Below the pieces are notes generated by a model. The model searched no databases, had not been told where the DNA came from, and saw only the letters and a program-made list of their open reading frames with translations. From Micropterix aruncella (Eukaryota > Arthropoda > Insecta > Lepidoptera > Micropterigidae), in NCBI GenBank assembly GCA_944548615.1, contig OX155952.1, positions 37,802,850 through 37,866,849 on the forward strand: a stretch of 64,000 nt of DNA. The letters are read 5' to 3'. Shown here piece by piece: positions 43,836 to 54,370 of the stretch (its first letter is position 1; each line of letters starts with the position of its first letter). A program made the position numbers and the translations under genes.

Positions 43836-44026
43836 GGGCAAATGGAGTGGCTCCCCGTTAGAAGATTTTTTACATACTCGCCCTACTCTTTCGTATACTT
43901 CTTTTAAATATGCCTTCTTATTTGTATAATTAGTTTTCTCCGCTTTCGTCCGATGGCCTTTCATTGATCAAATTTCATGTCTAAGCAGTGCAGGCAGACC
44001 AAAAATGGAACTCTGTGCCTTTGCCT

Positions 44027-44089
44027 GGAACCTAATCGTTAAAACTTCCTGAGGTGACGGGTTCGCCCGTTGTAGTTGACAGCTCTATT
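44027..44089 (+). mobile_element. Family X, minimal 3' fragment (X9)
   Basis: Only the last 63 bp of X, from about ACCTAATCGTTAAAACTTCC to the terminal CAGCTCTA, with the ACGGG-TTCG-CCCGT hairpin. The flanks TGTGCCTTTGCCT (44014-44026) and TGTACCTTTGCCT (44090-44102) form a 13-bp duplication with one change. Severe 5' truncation with an intact 3' end. Confidence 0.88.
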
Positions 44090-44489
44090 TGTACCTTTGC
44101 CTCTGATCCTTGAACTCAAAAACCTAAACTTGTTTATAAAATCTATTACGAGATATTTATACCCCCTCTCCCCTAACTCGTCTCTTACATATGTTATTAA
44201 TTTCTGTTTTATTTTCTTTGGTTTGTTTATTATATACACTTGGGAGCAATGAATCCGGGTTACCTAGATAAACCATGAAATCTCGGAAGCTAGCTTATTC
44301 AATAATGACCACATAAAACAAAGTCGGGTTTGTTCGAACACTTATAAGTCGAGAACGGCTAAACCGATTTTCATGGTTTTTGATATGTAGTATTTGTCTC
44401 CGTCCCGAATAGCAGAATAACTATTAAAAACGAAACTTGAAAAATTAACGAAAAATTCAAATAAAAGAAAAAACATTTTCCCATACAAA

Positions 44490-44890
44490 ATGTAAATCCG
44501 TGTTTTCTCATGGTCAGTTGTACGTGGCATGGTCACGTGTCGGTAAATCATACGCTTTATTTGTTTTTGCGCCTGATAAAAAAAACAAAAAATGTCGTAT
44601 ATTACAAGGTGCTTCAATGAACAGAATTGAACCGAGTGCATCCCATGCTGCACAATATGTAAATAGTTTAATTCAATCATGCCTTGCTAACACGCGATTG
44701 ATATACTTCATTTTTGTAATTTTATGTTTATTTTTGTGTTATTATCTTAATAAAGTAGTGAACTTAATATTTATTCTGTATTCATTGTATTACTTTCATA
44801 AAATCATAAATTATGTTGAGCTAATCTGTAACACGACATTCATTGACTGTTATACTGACCCGGCGGTACGAAGTTCGCCGGGTCAGCTAG
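44490..44890 (+). mobile_element. Autonomous-type Helitron 3' end with helicase tail
   Basis: The frame from about 44491 reads VFSHGQLYVAWSRVGKSYAL and FVFAPDKKNKK, matching the last helicase motif of Helitron Rep-helicase proteins (FSHGQLYVAxSRVG). The DNA ends in a perfect 9-bp stem GACCCGGCG (44857-44865) / CGCCGGGTC (44876-44884) followed by CTAG at 44887-44890 and then T. This is the standard Helitron 3' structure (hairpin, CTRR, T target). Only the C-terminal tail is seen; the catalytic Rep domain is absent. Confidence 0.9.
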
Positions 44891-45385
44891 TTAATAATAA
44901 ATATTAAATACCAGAAACGATTCTTACAATTTGTTTTTGTAACAGGACAGAAATAAAAGCAAAAAAATATGCAGTGAAACGTAGTTCGATTTTCAAAAAA
45001 TCATTCATTTTGTTTGTAGCCTTGTTGAGGCCATTACTTTACACTTTACAGCAACCGAGAAGCTTTATTAATTTAATTTTAGTAATATTAAACAGCAAAT
45101 AAAATAAATTTGATTTGACTAAACTAGCTTTCTTAGTTTCCGAGACAGTGATGTTTAAATTGGTAAACAGGATTCAATGCTTGCGAGTGTAAATTGCTTT
45201 TATTTATTATGACCATTAATTACTTAAGAGAAAATACACTTGTTCTATAATAATTTACCAACTTAAACATTTAGTTACAATAACCCTGGTGGTATGGTCG
45301 TAAGATATTTATTTTGGCAATACGCCCACTACGTTGTACTATTTTGTGCGTGCAGTAAACTTTTTCAAACAAGCAAACACATTTT

Positions 45386-45928
45386 AAGTATATTTTGTGA
45401 GTAGGTAATGCAAAGAAATAAAAAAGGAGGTTTTGAAGGTTCGAGTTTTGTAATGATGATAACCACTATCCATCAGTTGAAATTCCCATGATGAGTCTAA
45501 TTTTAATAACACCAGCATGGCATTTTAAGAAACCCCTTTGATGTAACTTTAATAACTAGCTACAAGAAAAGAGAGGACTTTTGTATTAAATTACTCTCCA
45601 CTAATATAAAGCGCCTTGGACGGCGGATAGTCTATTAAGCGCAACGAAGCAAAACGTGAGTAGATTTATGATTAACGGGAACAACGAGCCACTCTGCGAT
45701 ATTTTATACTCTCTATCACAGTTACGTTATTTACTGTATTTTTAGCATTACAGTATTAAACGTCATTATTTTTAATAACATCTTTAAATATTATACAATA
45801 ATGACGTGTTCTATTTCAGAGCATGTAGGTATATTAAATTCCGACGTCTCAAATAACAGTTTTTTTAAGACTTCTTGTTCTTTTAAACTTACAAAGAAGT
45901 AAAACTGTAACACTGTCATTTTTACATT
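45386..45928. other. Non-coding DNA, no gene seen
   Basis: AT-rich with a mid-GC patch near 45605-45670. Nothing recognisable. Confidence 0.5.
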
Positions 45929-46425
45929 GTATTGGGAGCTAATGGGCACTGTTGCAGTTTCGCCACGAAGACCCATGCAATGTGGTTAAGGTCGGTCAGC
46001 AAACTCACGGGTCAACACCCATCCGGCGGCCTCCACGTAGAAGTGCCAGCCAGGGTAGGACTCTGACCTTCGGGTCAGTTTCCCCTAGGAGTCAACCTTT
46101 GGGTGCTCCCAGGCGGTTTGCGTACCGTGCCGCGTCAGCCAATCGATTGTGCATTCCGATTGACAGTCGGGGGAGTCTGGAAACAGTACTGTCTTCTGTA
46201 GAGCGGGGGTAGTTGTTTACCTTACGGCAACTGCTCTTGAAACGACCAATCGGTTACATGATACCGGGTGAAGAGCCGGGCAAAGGATGCCGTGGTCCGC
46301 CACAGATTCGGTAGACACCGTATCACCGCTACGTAAGGGAGAGGACCGCGCAAACGACCTCGAGCCAGTAACCAGTCGGGAGTAGAATAATCTGATTGCA
46401 ACAGGAAGTAAGGGCGCGAGTGTCG
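45929..46425 (+). mobile_element. Family X, 3'-truncated subfamily A copy (X10)
   Basis: Starts GGGAGCTAATGGGCACTG and follows subfamily A in order to about 46425, then stops before the 3' block. It has the hairpin CTGACC-TTCG-GGTCAG at 46063-46078. Loss of the 3' end is unusual for this family and implies a later deletion. Confidence 0.8.
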
Positions 46426-47241
46426 GTGATTCTAGTGTATTTAAAAGATGTATCATTATGCAGTCTGAGTTCATTGTAAAAGGTATTCAATCTTTCTTCC
46501 AATGTCTATCGATATATGGATGTACCCAAAAACGTTTGTTCTGTCTCTTTTTCTTTTTTCGGCAATACAAAAAATAGTACGCTGTCACAGGAAACTCCAT
46601 ATTTTACACTCCAGCGTCGTCCATATTTTACACTGAATTAAAACTTGGTCTCGACGTTGGTCTTTACTTGGTAGCACAGAAGCGACCACGACCGCGACAA
46701 TAGTCGCGGTCGCAGTCGCCTAGCGCGCGGGCGGCCTACGAGTTTCGTTTGTGGGATTGTAAAATTGCTCGGCATATTAACGTCAGAGGCCAATAATTTC
46801 AAATCCAACCAATTGAAACGAGCTTCGAGCGATTGATGATTTACGGGGGTTCACTACGGGAGTCAAAATACAGTTGAAACTAGTTTTTTAAATTATAAAT
46901 TAACCTAAAATTTAAATACGCAAATACTTTTGATAATAGCAGCCTAAGAAACTAAATTAAATTTACAACAAACTATTATTTAATAATTCCTGTAAAGAAT
47001 ATAATCAAAATACATTACACTGAAAACAGAAAAAAAGAAATCTATCTAAATCACAGCATTACCGAAAAACTTGATACGAACGGAGCGACAAGCAGCAATA
47101 AAAAAATATGTTTGATACCACAGCTCCAGTATCCGATTTAATAGGTATTCTATTTCTGTTTCCTGGGTTATTGGGCTAGTCCATGCTATGGTTATTCCCT
47201 TTATTTCATCCAAGCCTTTACTAAAGTTTGCTAGAGTTTTA
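46426..47241. other. Non-coding DNA with a GC-rich hairpin
   Basis: 46670-46760 is GC-rich and contains a perfect hairpin GACCGCGAC-AATA-GTCGCGGTC at 46690-46711. The rest is AT-rich. Confidence 0.5.
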
Positions 47242-47517
47242 TTATCGCGTGAATAGCTGTGAAGAAGCTCGCACTCTTCGTTTGAAATCCGACATTGGGC
47301 AGTGTAGGTTGGTCAAGTTTCCGCAGACTTTATAGTTTATGCACACTTTTGCATACAAATCGACTTTGCTAGATTTCCCCTTGTCCCAAATTTCCAGTCG
47401 TACGCTCACGTTTTCTTCCTTCTTTCGCAATCCTATAATATTGTAGTCGCAAAATGAATCTGAGAACCGAAAAGTTGTATAAGTGTGTCGGGATGATATT
47501 GGATTTCTGACGGGCAC
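47242..47517 (-). CDS. Open frame of unknown function, minus strand
   Basis: A 91-codon frame containing FRFSDSFCDYNIIGLRKKEE, NVSVRLEIWDKGKSSKVDLY and AKVCINYKVCGNLTNLHCPM. The alternating hydrophobic pattern looks like beta strands and the composition is more balanced than neighbouring DNA, so it may be a genuine exon or retrocopy fragment. No ATG start (GTG at the 5' end). I cannot name a family. Confidence 0.3.
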   Translation of the reverse strand: MPVRNPISSRHTYTTFRFSDSFCDYNIIGLRKKEENVSVRLEIWDKGKSSKVDLYAKVCINYKVCGNLTNLHCPMSDFKRRVRASSQLFTR

Positions 47518-48880
47518 AACGCGCGGTGCGGCGCACAGTGTCCTTTATTCAGTCGACATTATTTCATTGAATATAGTTGATTTTATTAGAAGAAATGACC
47601 CGTAGCCTGAAATGAAAACACCAGAATCCCAACGTTGTAAATAAAAGGAATAGATTGTGACCTCAATTATATTTTTACACGACTACCCAACAAAAAAGTA
47701 GTGTAATGTGTTTAGAGTTTATCAACGTATGTTTTCCGTTTCTTTATTTCACCATAACTTCTAAACAAACCGATTTAGAAGTGTGCGGTATTGTTAGAAT
47801 CATTATGTCATCCCGAGTGTCATGTGGTACCTTAACTGTCCAAATATGATCTTCTTCGGAACAAGTCATGCAACGACGCGTCCCATGCCCAAAACTTCTA
47901 TAAACAAAAATGTTATCCACGGACATGTGAGACATTGCCACTTAATGAACCACCTCTCTACACTCTCTGACCGTCAAAACCATTGACGGTCGACCGGCAC
48001 GCGGCAAATATTACACTTCTTCTCCGCCCTATTTAAATGCCTTATACCATTCGTAAGTTTGCGTTGTTGATAGGCACAACTTAACAAAGGCTTTCTGTAA
48101 CATTTCTAATGCTTCGACTTATTTTTTTTTTTTTAGAAACGCAAAATTTAAAGCAAATTCTATGCTCGACAGTTCTGTTCATCGCAAAAGTTCCAGAGCA
48201 CTTTCAAGATCGACTGGTGTAAATAACTGCTGTGAACACACTGGTTGTCATATAACGATCAAATTTATAGTATTTTGTTTTAATACATGCACTGTGGGAT
48301 TTGAAAGCGAAAATTTCCGGGAACTTATTTACACAAAGTAAATAGTTCAGTTTCTGTAACCGCAGTCGTGTTTTTTATTCTTTTTAATATATTTACTTGT
48401 TAATACATTTATTCAACAAGGTAATTAAAGTGTACAATTGCTTTCTGGTTATTTGCATACGCAATAGTTTATTATCAAAGTACTATGTATTAACACCGAG
48501 CAAACGCAGTATATTGCGAATTATTATATTTAAATTACAATACATATTATACTGGAAAAAAAATATTTAAAATTGTATATTGCTGCTGTATTATGGTGGA
48601 ACAGAGCGAATACAATAGAGAAAAGTAATAAGACGATCTCATCCCAATAGAGCAGGTAGTCGCCTAGCTCATGCCGTGGTTCGTAACAATTATGATTTTT
48701 TAAGTATAGTGCTGTTTGACTACATTTGTGCGTTGTGACTTACTACGTTTGTACATCACTACCTAAGTGCTTGTGTGCGTTGTGTTTATCGGTTCAAAAT
48801 TTATTCAATTTCATTCTATATGTTATTAAATTTATTTGAACTGTTTTTTTATTGTTTACAGATCTTTGTAATTGTTTTCA
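47518..48880. other. Non-coding DNA, no gene seen
   Basis: A minus-strand 65-codon frame (47744-47941) has no recognised domain. 47972-47994 forms a hairpin (GACCGTCA...TGACGGTC). 48120-48800 is AT-rich. Confidence 0.45.
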
Positions 48881-48886
48881 TTTAAA

Positions 48887-48965
48887 TAAATAAAATACAA
48901 ACGGAGCTGCCATGGAATTTACCGACTGGAGTCTGGCCCATCATAATACTATTATTACACTTCCG
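48887..48965 (+). repeat. Repeat family V, copy 1
   Basis: ATACAAACGGAGCTGCCATG ... GGCCCATCATAATACTA, nearly identical to 51263-51345. Confidence 0.8.
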
Positions 48966-49490
48966 GTGTGTGAGCGGTGGATTACGGACTAACGACCGGC
49001 TGAGGTAGGTTTAGGGGTAGTATTCAATATAGATTGTTTTTTTTTATAACAGAGAGTCCCACTGTGCAGCAAGGAGTTTAGAGCGCTCTCGATCGCACGC
49101 ACGCCATATTGGCCGATGGAATATAGAAAGCGGCGGGAGCTGTCCGTTTTTCAATCATAAAAACGACGGTCGACTTCGGCACTAAAAATAATTTAATTTC
49201 ACTGCCATTGGGTGAAAGAATACGGAGATATTATGAGGGGTAAATTTAAATGGAAGGCGAGAGTGTAACTCACGAACTAAATTATTGTAAAAAATAGGAG
49301 CAGTATAAAATTAATATGTACAGTCCCCTTGAGCGCTGGAAGCCGCGCAGGCTTTCGCCAGACACTTGGCGATGCTGTGTTAGTAAAAAAAATACTCTTT
49401 TTGTCGGAATATTCTTTGTGGTAATTATACGATCGTGATCAAACATATTGTCATTGGCAAAGTAATGTAATCGTATCAATATCAACCTTA

Positions 49491-49953
49491 TCTTACTAAT
49501 ATTATAAACGCGAAAGTTTGTATTTATGTATGGATGTTTGTTACTCTTTCACGCAAAAACTACTGAATGGATTTTGATGAAACTTTACAATAATATAGCT
49601 TACACATCAGAATAACACATAGGCTATAATTTATAAAGATATAGTGTGAATTATCTAAAATATAACGATAACTGTCAAGTAAGAAGGGAAAAATCTAAGA
49701 AATTGACATTCGAAATTTAAATTCTATCCTACTATCCTACTAATATTATAAACGCGAAAGTTTGTATGTATGTATGGATGTTTGTTACTCTTTCACGCAA
49801 AAACCACTGAATGGATTTTGATGAAACTTTACAATAATATAGCTTACACATCAGAATAACATATAAGATATAATTTACAAATATATATGGTTTTCTATCA
49901 TCATTATCACAATTTTCCATCACCACGCTTGTGAAACCGCGGGGCGCAGCTAG
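49491..49953 (+). mobile_element. Tandem non-autonomous Helitron 5' ends
   Basis: Two copies of the Helitron 5' terminus (TCnTACTAATATTATAAACG) start at 49491 and 49735. The second runs 219 bp to CGGGGCGCAGCTAG at 49953, followed by T, a Helitron-type 3' end. The first has no 3' end before the second begins, so the second probably inserted into it or arose by end bypass. Confidence 0.8.
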
Positions 49954-50620
49954 TAATTTATAAAAATGAATGTAAATAAAATGACAAATCACTTTATTGC
50001 ATAATAAAACATTTTACGTACAATGGCAGACTTACCTACTGACACGGTTAACAATGGGCTCAATTGCGTTTCTCTTGAACTAAAATCGGAAATTAGTTCG
50101 TGTGAACGAGACAGAGTGGTACGTCAGAGCGGAATGTGAAACGAACAGTTGTCACTTTTTCGCATTAAAACTACCCACCGTGTTTAAACTTACTCGGGAA
50201 TCTATAAATTCAAGAGGTAGTTTTGGTGCGGGAAAATCGAAGACACTTCATTTCATATTCCGTTTTAACGTATTGCTCTGTCTCATACGGTTGAACTCGG
50301 TTCCTATTTTAGTTCATCAATAAATGCAATCGGGCCAATTATCTCCCAGTCAACTAACATAATATTAATGTAATAAGTGGCGGATAAACTAAAATACTAT
50401 AAAATGCGATGAACGTTAAAAAAATATATGAATGTATGCATTGACACAACAAAAGCAAAAAGTAAATAAATAAATATATATTTAAATGATACAGATATAT
50501 GCAATATAGAGATACATATACACATACATATTATTATTAAATAAATAAAATGCTAAAATAAAAAAAATATATAGCTTAAAATATTAAAAAATAAAATTAC
50601 ATACCTTTTTTATATCATCT
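49954..50620. other. Non-coding DNA, no gene seen
   Basis: 50040-50330 is mid-GC and single-copy; the 73-codon plus frame here has no recognisable domain. The rest is AT-rich. Confidence 0.45.
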
Positions 50621-50621
50621 A

Positions 50622-51260
50622 CTAGATGACCCGGCGAACTTCGTACCACCTAAAATCGATTTGATTGTAACTCTTCATAAGCGTCTATTGATCCAAATCA
50701 ACCTTCCAAATCCAATTCATTGATTTACAATACATATGGCCGAATCATGTACGGTTTGAGTTTCGTTTGGTGATTAAATGAAAGTCGTTTGTAATTAAAA
50801 TAAATTCAATGTATTTAATTTACATGATTTAATTTACTTTTTCGGCTTGTTCGACTTTTTCGACTTTTCCGACTTTTTCGACTTTTTTGCATTTTTCGAA
50901 TTTTTAAACTTTTTCGACTTTTTCGACTTTTTTGACTTTATCGACTCTTTTGACTTTTTCGACTTTTTCGACTTTTCGACTTTTTGAAATTTAACACAAT
51001 TGCACGGAATGAATAACAGTTATGGATGCGCCAGCTGTCAAACAATAGGATCGCCGCGAACGCCATCTATTGAAAGTGGCCGATTTCCCAAAATGACCAA
51101 TTTCGATTTTTTCGATTTGCAGTTGTTTCTTTTAATTTTTCTTAAATATTTTACTTTGTAAACCACCCCTGAATCAAGGCAAGCAAAACAAAAATATAAT
51201 AATTCAAATCGGCCGAGTCATTTAGGAGATCTTGCGAGACTAACGCACGGCGAATCATTT
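50622..51260 (-). mobile_element. Minus-strand Helitron-related element
   Basis: Begins with CTAG (50622-50625), preceded by A on the plus strand, and GACCCGGCGAACTTCGTACC. This is the reverse complement of the last part of the 44.86-kb Helitron end, with the outer stem decayed. The right part contains AATTCAAATCGGCCGAGTCA, a motif frequent in lepidopteran transposons. The other end is not located. Confidence 0.6.
50834..50987. repeat. Degenerate (CGACTTTTT)n minisatellite
   Basis: Around fifteen imperfect CTTTTTCGA units inside the minus-strand Helitron-like element. Confidence 0.9.
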
Positions 51261-51262
51261 AT

Positions 51263-51345
51263 ATATATACAATAAATACAAACGGAGCTGCCATGGAATT
51301 CACCGACCGGAGTCGGGCCCATCATAATACTAATATTATAAAAAT
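51263..51345 (+). repeat. Repeat family V, copy 2
   Basis: Second copy of 48887-48965; both are preceded by an AATAAATA-like tract and followed by CTAnTATTA. Confidence 0.8.
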
Positions 51346-51624
51346 ATTCCGGAATGCCTCTAGGTAATCGTCCGCCCGGCCGTGTAACAAATTATGATTT
51401 GCGTGCGGCGGTGCATGCGACGGTTTTTCGGCAATTATTTTACTACATAGTTTTGAGGTTTTAGCTTTTTATATTTGTTTATAAGTTGATAGTATTAATG
51501 GATATTATTTTGACTACGTTTGTATGTTTATATGTTATTTATATTTTGGGTTAGGTACCGTTTTATTTTCTTAGCTTAGATAGCGTTTAGCTTCATTTCT
51601 TATTTAACTACTGTAAGGACGATA
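51346..51624. other. Non-coding DNA
   Basis: 51350-51440 is GC-rich, then AT-rich. No gene. Confidence 0.45.
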
Positions 51625-51925
51625 ACAATTTCAATTTCGATTTATTTATTTTCAAAAATCGAAACGTAATATCTAGGTACATTTAAATTCACTTCGTCTG
51701 TTTTTATAATATCCAAATTGATCACTAGGTACATACAGTTCAAAGTTCTTCACTATTGCTTTTATGATACGTAAATATGCAACATTTTAATACTAGAGAT
51801 ATTCAAAAATCATTATTAATATGTACTTACTAAAACCACAAATTAAAATTATCAAGAAAATATAAAATCAGAAAGTCAAAATAATTCAAATATGCTACTT
51901 GAAATTGTCAAAAAAAATGGCCATT
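51625..51925. repeat. Dispersed repeat R, copy 2
   Basis: Collinear with 14364-14680, including the TTTCAATTTC start and the GAAATTGTCAAAAAAAATGG-like end. Confidence 0.65.
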
Positions 51926-52556
51926 CTTTTTTAAATTTCTCAAATTTACGAACTTTTTGATGGAATAAAAAGCTTTTTCTAATAAAAATTCTTTTAGTAT
52001 TTTTTTCAACAGGCTTTTCACTAAAATAGACCAAATAATAATGACCTCGACAATCCCTTGCCCTAAAGATCGAGTAGGTATGCATTTTTTTGCTATTGAC
52101 AAGTTTTATAACAAATACATATCTAAATAAGGAAATAAATAAATATGCTTGATAAAAATATTTTTGTGACCGGCTTAGTGAGTAATGCATATTTACATGA
52201 TTCGCACATTTCGATAGCCAAGGAGAAAGCTTAAATTTTCCCGTTTTTTCAATCATAAAATAGAAGATTCGCAGTGGCGGCAATAAAAATAATTTAATTC
52301 CAGTGTTCTCGTGCGGAGGACAGGCACGCAGTCAGTGGCTGCATAGAAACAAAAATAGTAGACGGGCCCTTCTTGTATACAACGCGCCTCAAAAAAGGTG
52401 CCACGTCAAAAGTCTTGTGTAGAACTATAATTTTAGTGATATTAGCTCACATAAAAATGTAATAAAATGCGTCATCTATTGTATATATTTGTCGCGAGCA
52501 GTGCCATGTATTCTCTACTATTACATGTAATCTATGCTATTTATAAGATAGATGAC
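51926..52556. other. AT-rich DNA, no gene seen
   Basis: Overlapping minus-strand frames (51876-52283) extend from the R repeat and show no domain. 52243-52305 resembles 49144-49205. Confidence 0.45.
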
Positions 52557-52572
52557 CTCGAGGAAATATTAC

Positions 52573-52867
52573 TTCTTCTTCTTCTTCCTAGACCCTGTCC
52601 CATTTACTTAGGGTCGACCTTCCTTGTCCTTCTCCTCCACTGAGCACGATCTTGTACTGTGTCGGCGTCGAGTTGAGCTTCTCTCAGGTCTTTTTCAACC
52701 GTCGTCGGCAAGGTAGCGGATGGTCTTCCAAGAGCACGTATCGTCGTTGGCAGGTCTAGGGCAAGCTTCACCATGTGATCAACTGGGCGTCGCTGGACGT
52801 GACCGTAACACCGTAAGCGTATTTCTTTGACTTTATCAATTATAGAGGCGACTACAAAACTTTAAAA
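52573..52867 (-). pseudogene. RTE-type LINE 3' fragment with perfect 16-bp duplication
   Basis: Flanked by CTCGAGGAAATATTAC at 52557-52572 and 52868-52883. The minus-strand frame runs from the truncation to a stop at 52604-52606: DKVKEIRLRCYGHVQRRPVD, HMVKLALDLP, then AQWRRRTRKVDPK. This is the C-terminus of RTE-like endonuclease-reverse transcriptases (RLRWYGHVxRR ... DRAxWRxxTRxADP), with W changed to C in the WYGH motif. The tail is (GAA)n. Intact duplication and open frame mean a recent insertion. Confidence 0.93.
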
Positions 52868-52883
52868 CTCGAGGAAATATTAC

Positions 52884-54364
52884 AATACCTTTAATATAGG
52901 TACATATTTATTATGAAAACTAATATCATATCTCTAAGATACCTCTATTTAATTAAATTTAATTTCTCAATTTTAATATAATTTACTACAGTTTTAACAC
53001 AAACGATACCACCATGGTTGCGACGGAATCTGCCGATTTGGATTCTTCAATTTATGTCGTATTTAAAGCAGCGTGGTCGCATAATGGAACGGTCAGTTTT
53101 TAGTAATAGCTTTTATTATTATTGGTTTTTTATGTGCTTTAGCAGCATTTAGCTGATGCGTGCACTACTTTTATCCACTTGAACTTTTACTTTATATTAT
53201 GGTCACTTTCTAATGTTGTTACGAGTTTTTTTATTTTATAATTGTTATTAACACACTCTGTTTGCTTTTAATTTCAATGTCTAATTTATGTTTGAATAAG
53301 TAATTAGTTGCATACGCATACAGTAATAAAATGATAATATTTGATTATTCATTATGATTATTGTCGTTTTAAGTATGGCATTATTAAGAATTTAGGTATC
53401 TTCATTTTTCCTGTTATTTTTAATATATTTTTTAATGATTTGAAAAAAAAGGATATATTTGTTACATTTATATTTTGATAATTGTGTTTTAAGCAATTAG
53501 GATTATGCCATATCAAACTATATTTGTAATTTTGGATGAATAAAAGACTATTGACTATTGCCTCTATTAACAAAAATAGTTTGGAATTTTATCCGCTCCA
53601 ATCAACCATGTCTTCTATTTTATCCAAGCTGCGACTCTTCTACGAAAGCGCAATCTATTCCAGTGCATCGGCTACCATTATTATATTTCGTTTATTTAGG
53701 AAACAAACAGTTACAATATGTGCTCACAATAATGCTGACGTCACAATAAAAATAAATCATGTTTACGAAAGGTTCACAATTCCAATTTGCGATTACAAAT
53801 TATTTTTAAATAAAAAGAAAATATATATATATGTAATTATCTTGTCAGGAATTATAAGTAAAAGTTATATAAAATAAAATTTAGGTTTCTACATTAGGTC
53901 TACTATTTCTGTCAGGAACTGTCCAAGCTTCAGGTCATCTCACTCAACTAGCTGTACTTTTTTGTATGATAATATAGAGCATATCTTTTGTTTTCATTTT
54001 CATTGAATAGATACGGCTGCCGGCCAATAAAAAGGGGGATGGTAGTAGAAGCGGTCGGCCATTACACGAGAAAGTGGACTAAAAGGTAATCACGTAGAGA
54101 AGGAACCGTGTCGTGTCTCGGTCTCATACATAAACATTGACCGACACGCCCCTCCCCCCTTCCCCCCTTTACTCTACCCGCATCCCTTTCGCATACGTGT
54201 GCTCCGTACACTGGGCTAAAAGTCGCTGTGTGTTTTACGTGAGGTCAGCGGGAGCCTACGTGCTAGAATACAGCAACAACAGCCATGCCGACCGAGCCGG
54301 AATGAAATCCTTACAAAGATTATGTATGTAGCTGTTGCACTACGCTGAAATTCGGACTAAATCG
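52884..54364. other. Mostly AT-rich DNA, no gene seen
   Basis: A 113-codon plus frame at 53536-53877 lies in AT-rich DNA and lacks any domain. 54010-54350 is more GC-rich and single-copy, with no credible gene. Confidence 0.45.
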
Positions 54365-54370
54365 AGACAC

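Larger units (their letters stand above)
43840..45385 (+). pseudogene. Second copy of the 8.2-9.2 kb LINE, 3' part, multiply interrupted
   Basis: 43850-43990 reads QMEWLPVRR and beyond, as at 8580-8700. 44190-44225 matches the 3' UTR (TGTTATTnATTTCTGTTTTA), and 45230-45385 matches the terminal part (ATGGTCGTAAGATAT, GGCAATAnGCCCAC). Between them are the X9 fragment (44027-44089) and a Helitron end (to 44890). Confidence 0.6.

Noticed and set aside
51876..52283. 135-codon ORF on the minus strand
   Set aside because: Runs out of repeat R and is not conserved in the other R copy.
53536..53877. 113-codon ORF
   Set aside because: AT-rich, no domain, no splice or promoter context; fits chance.
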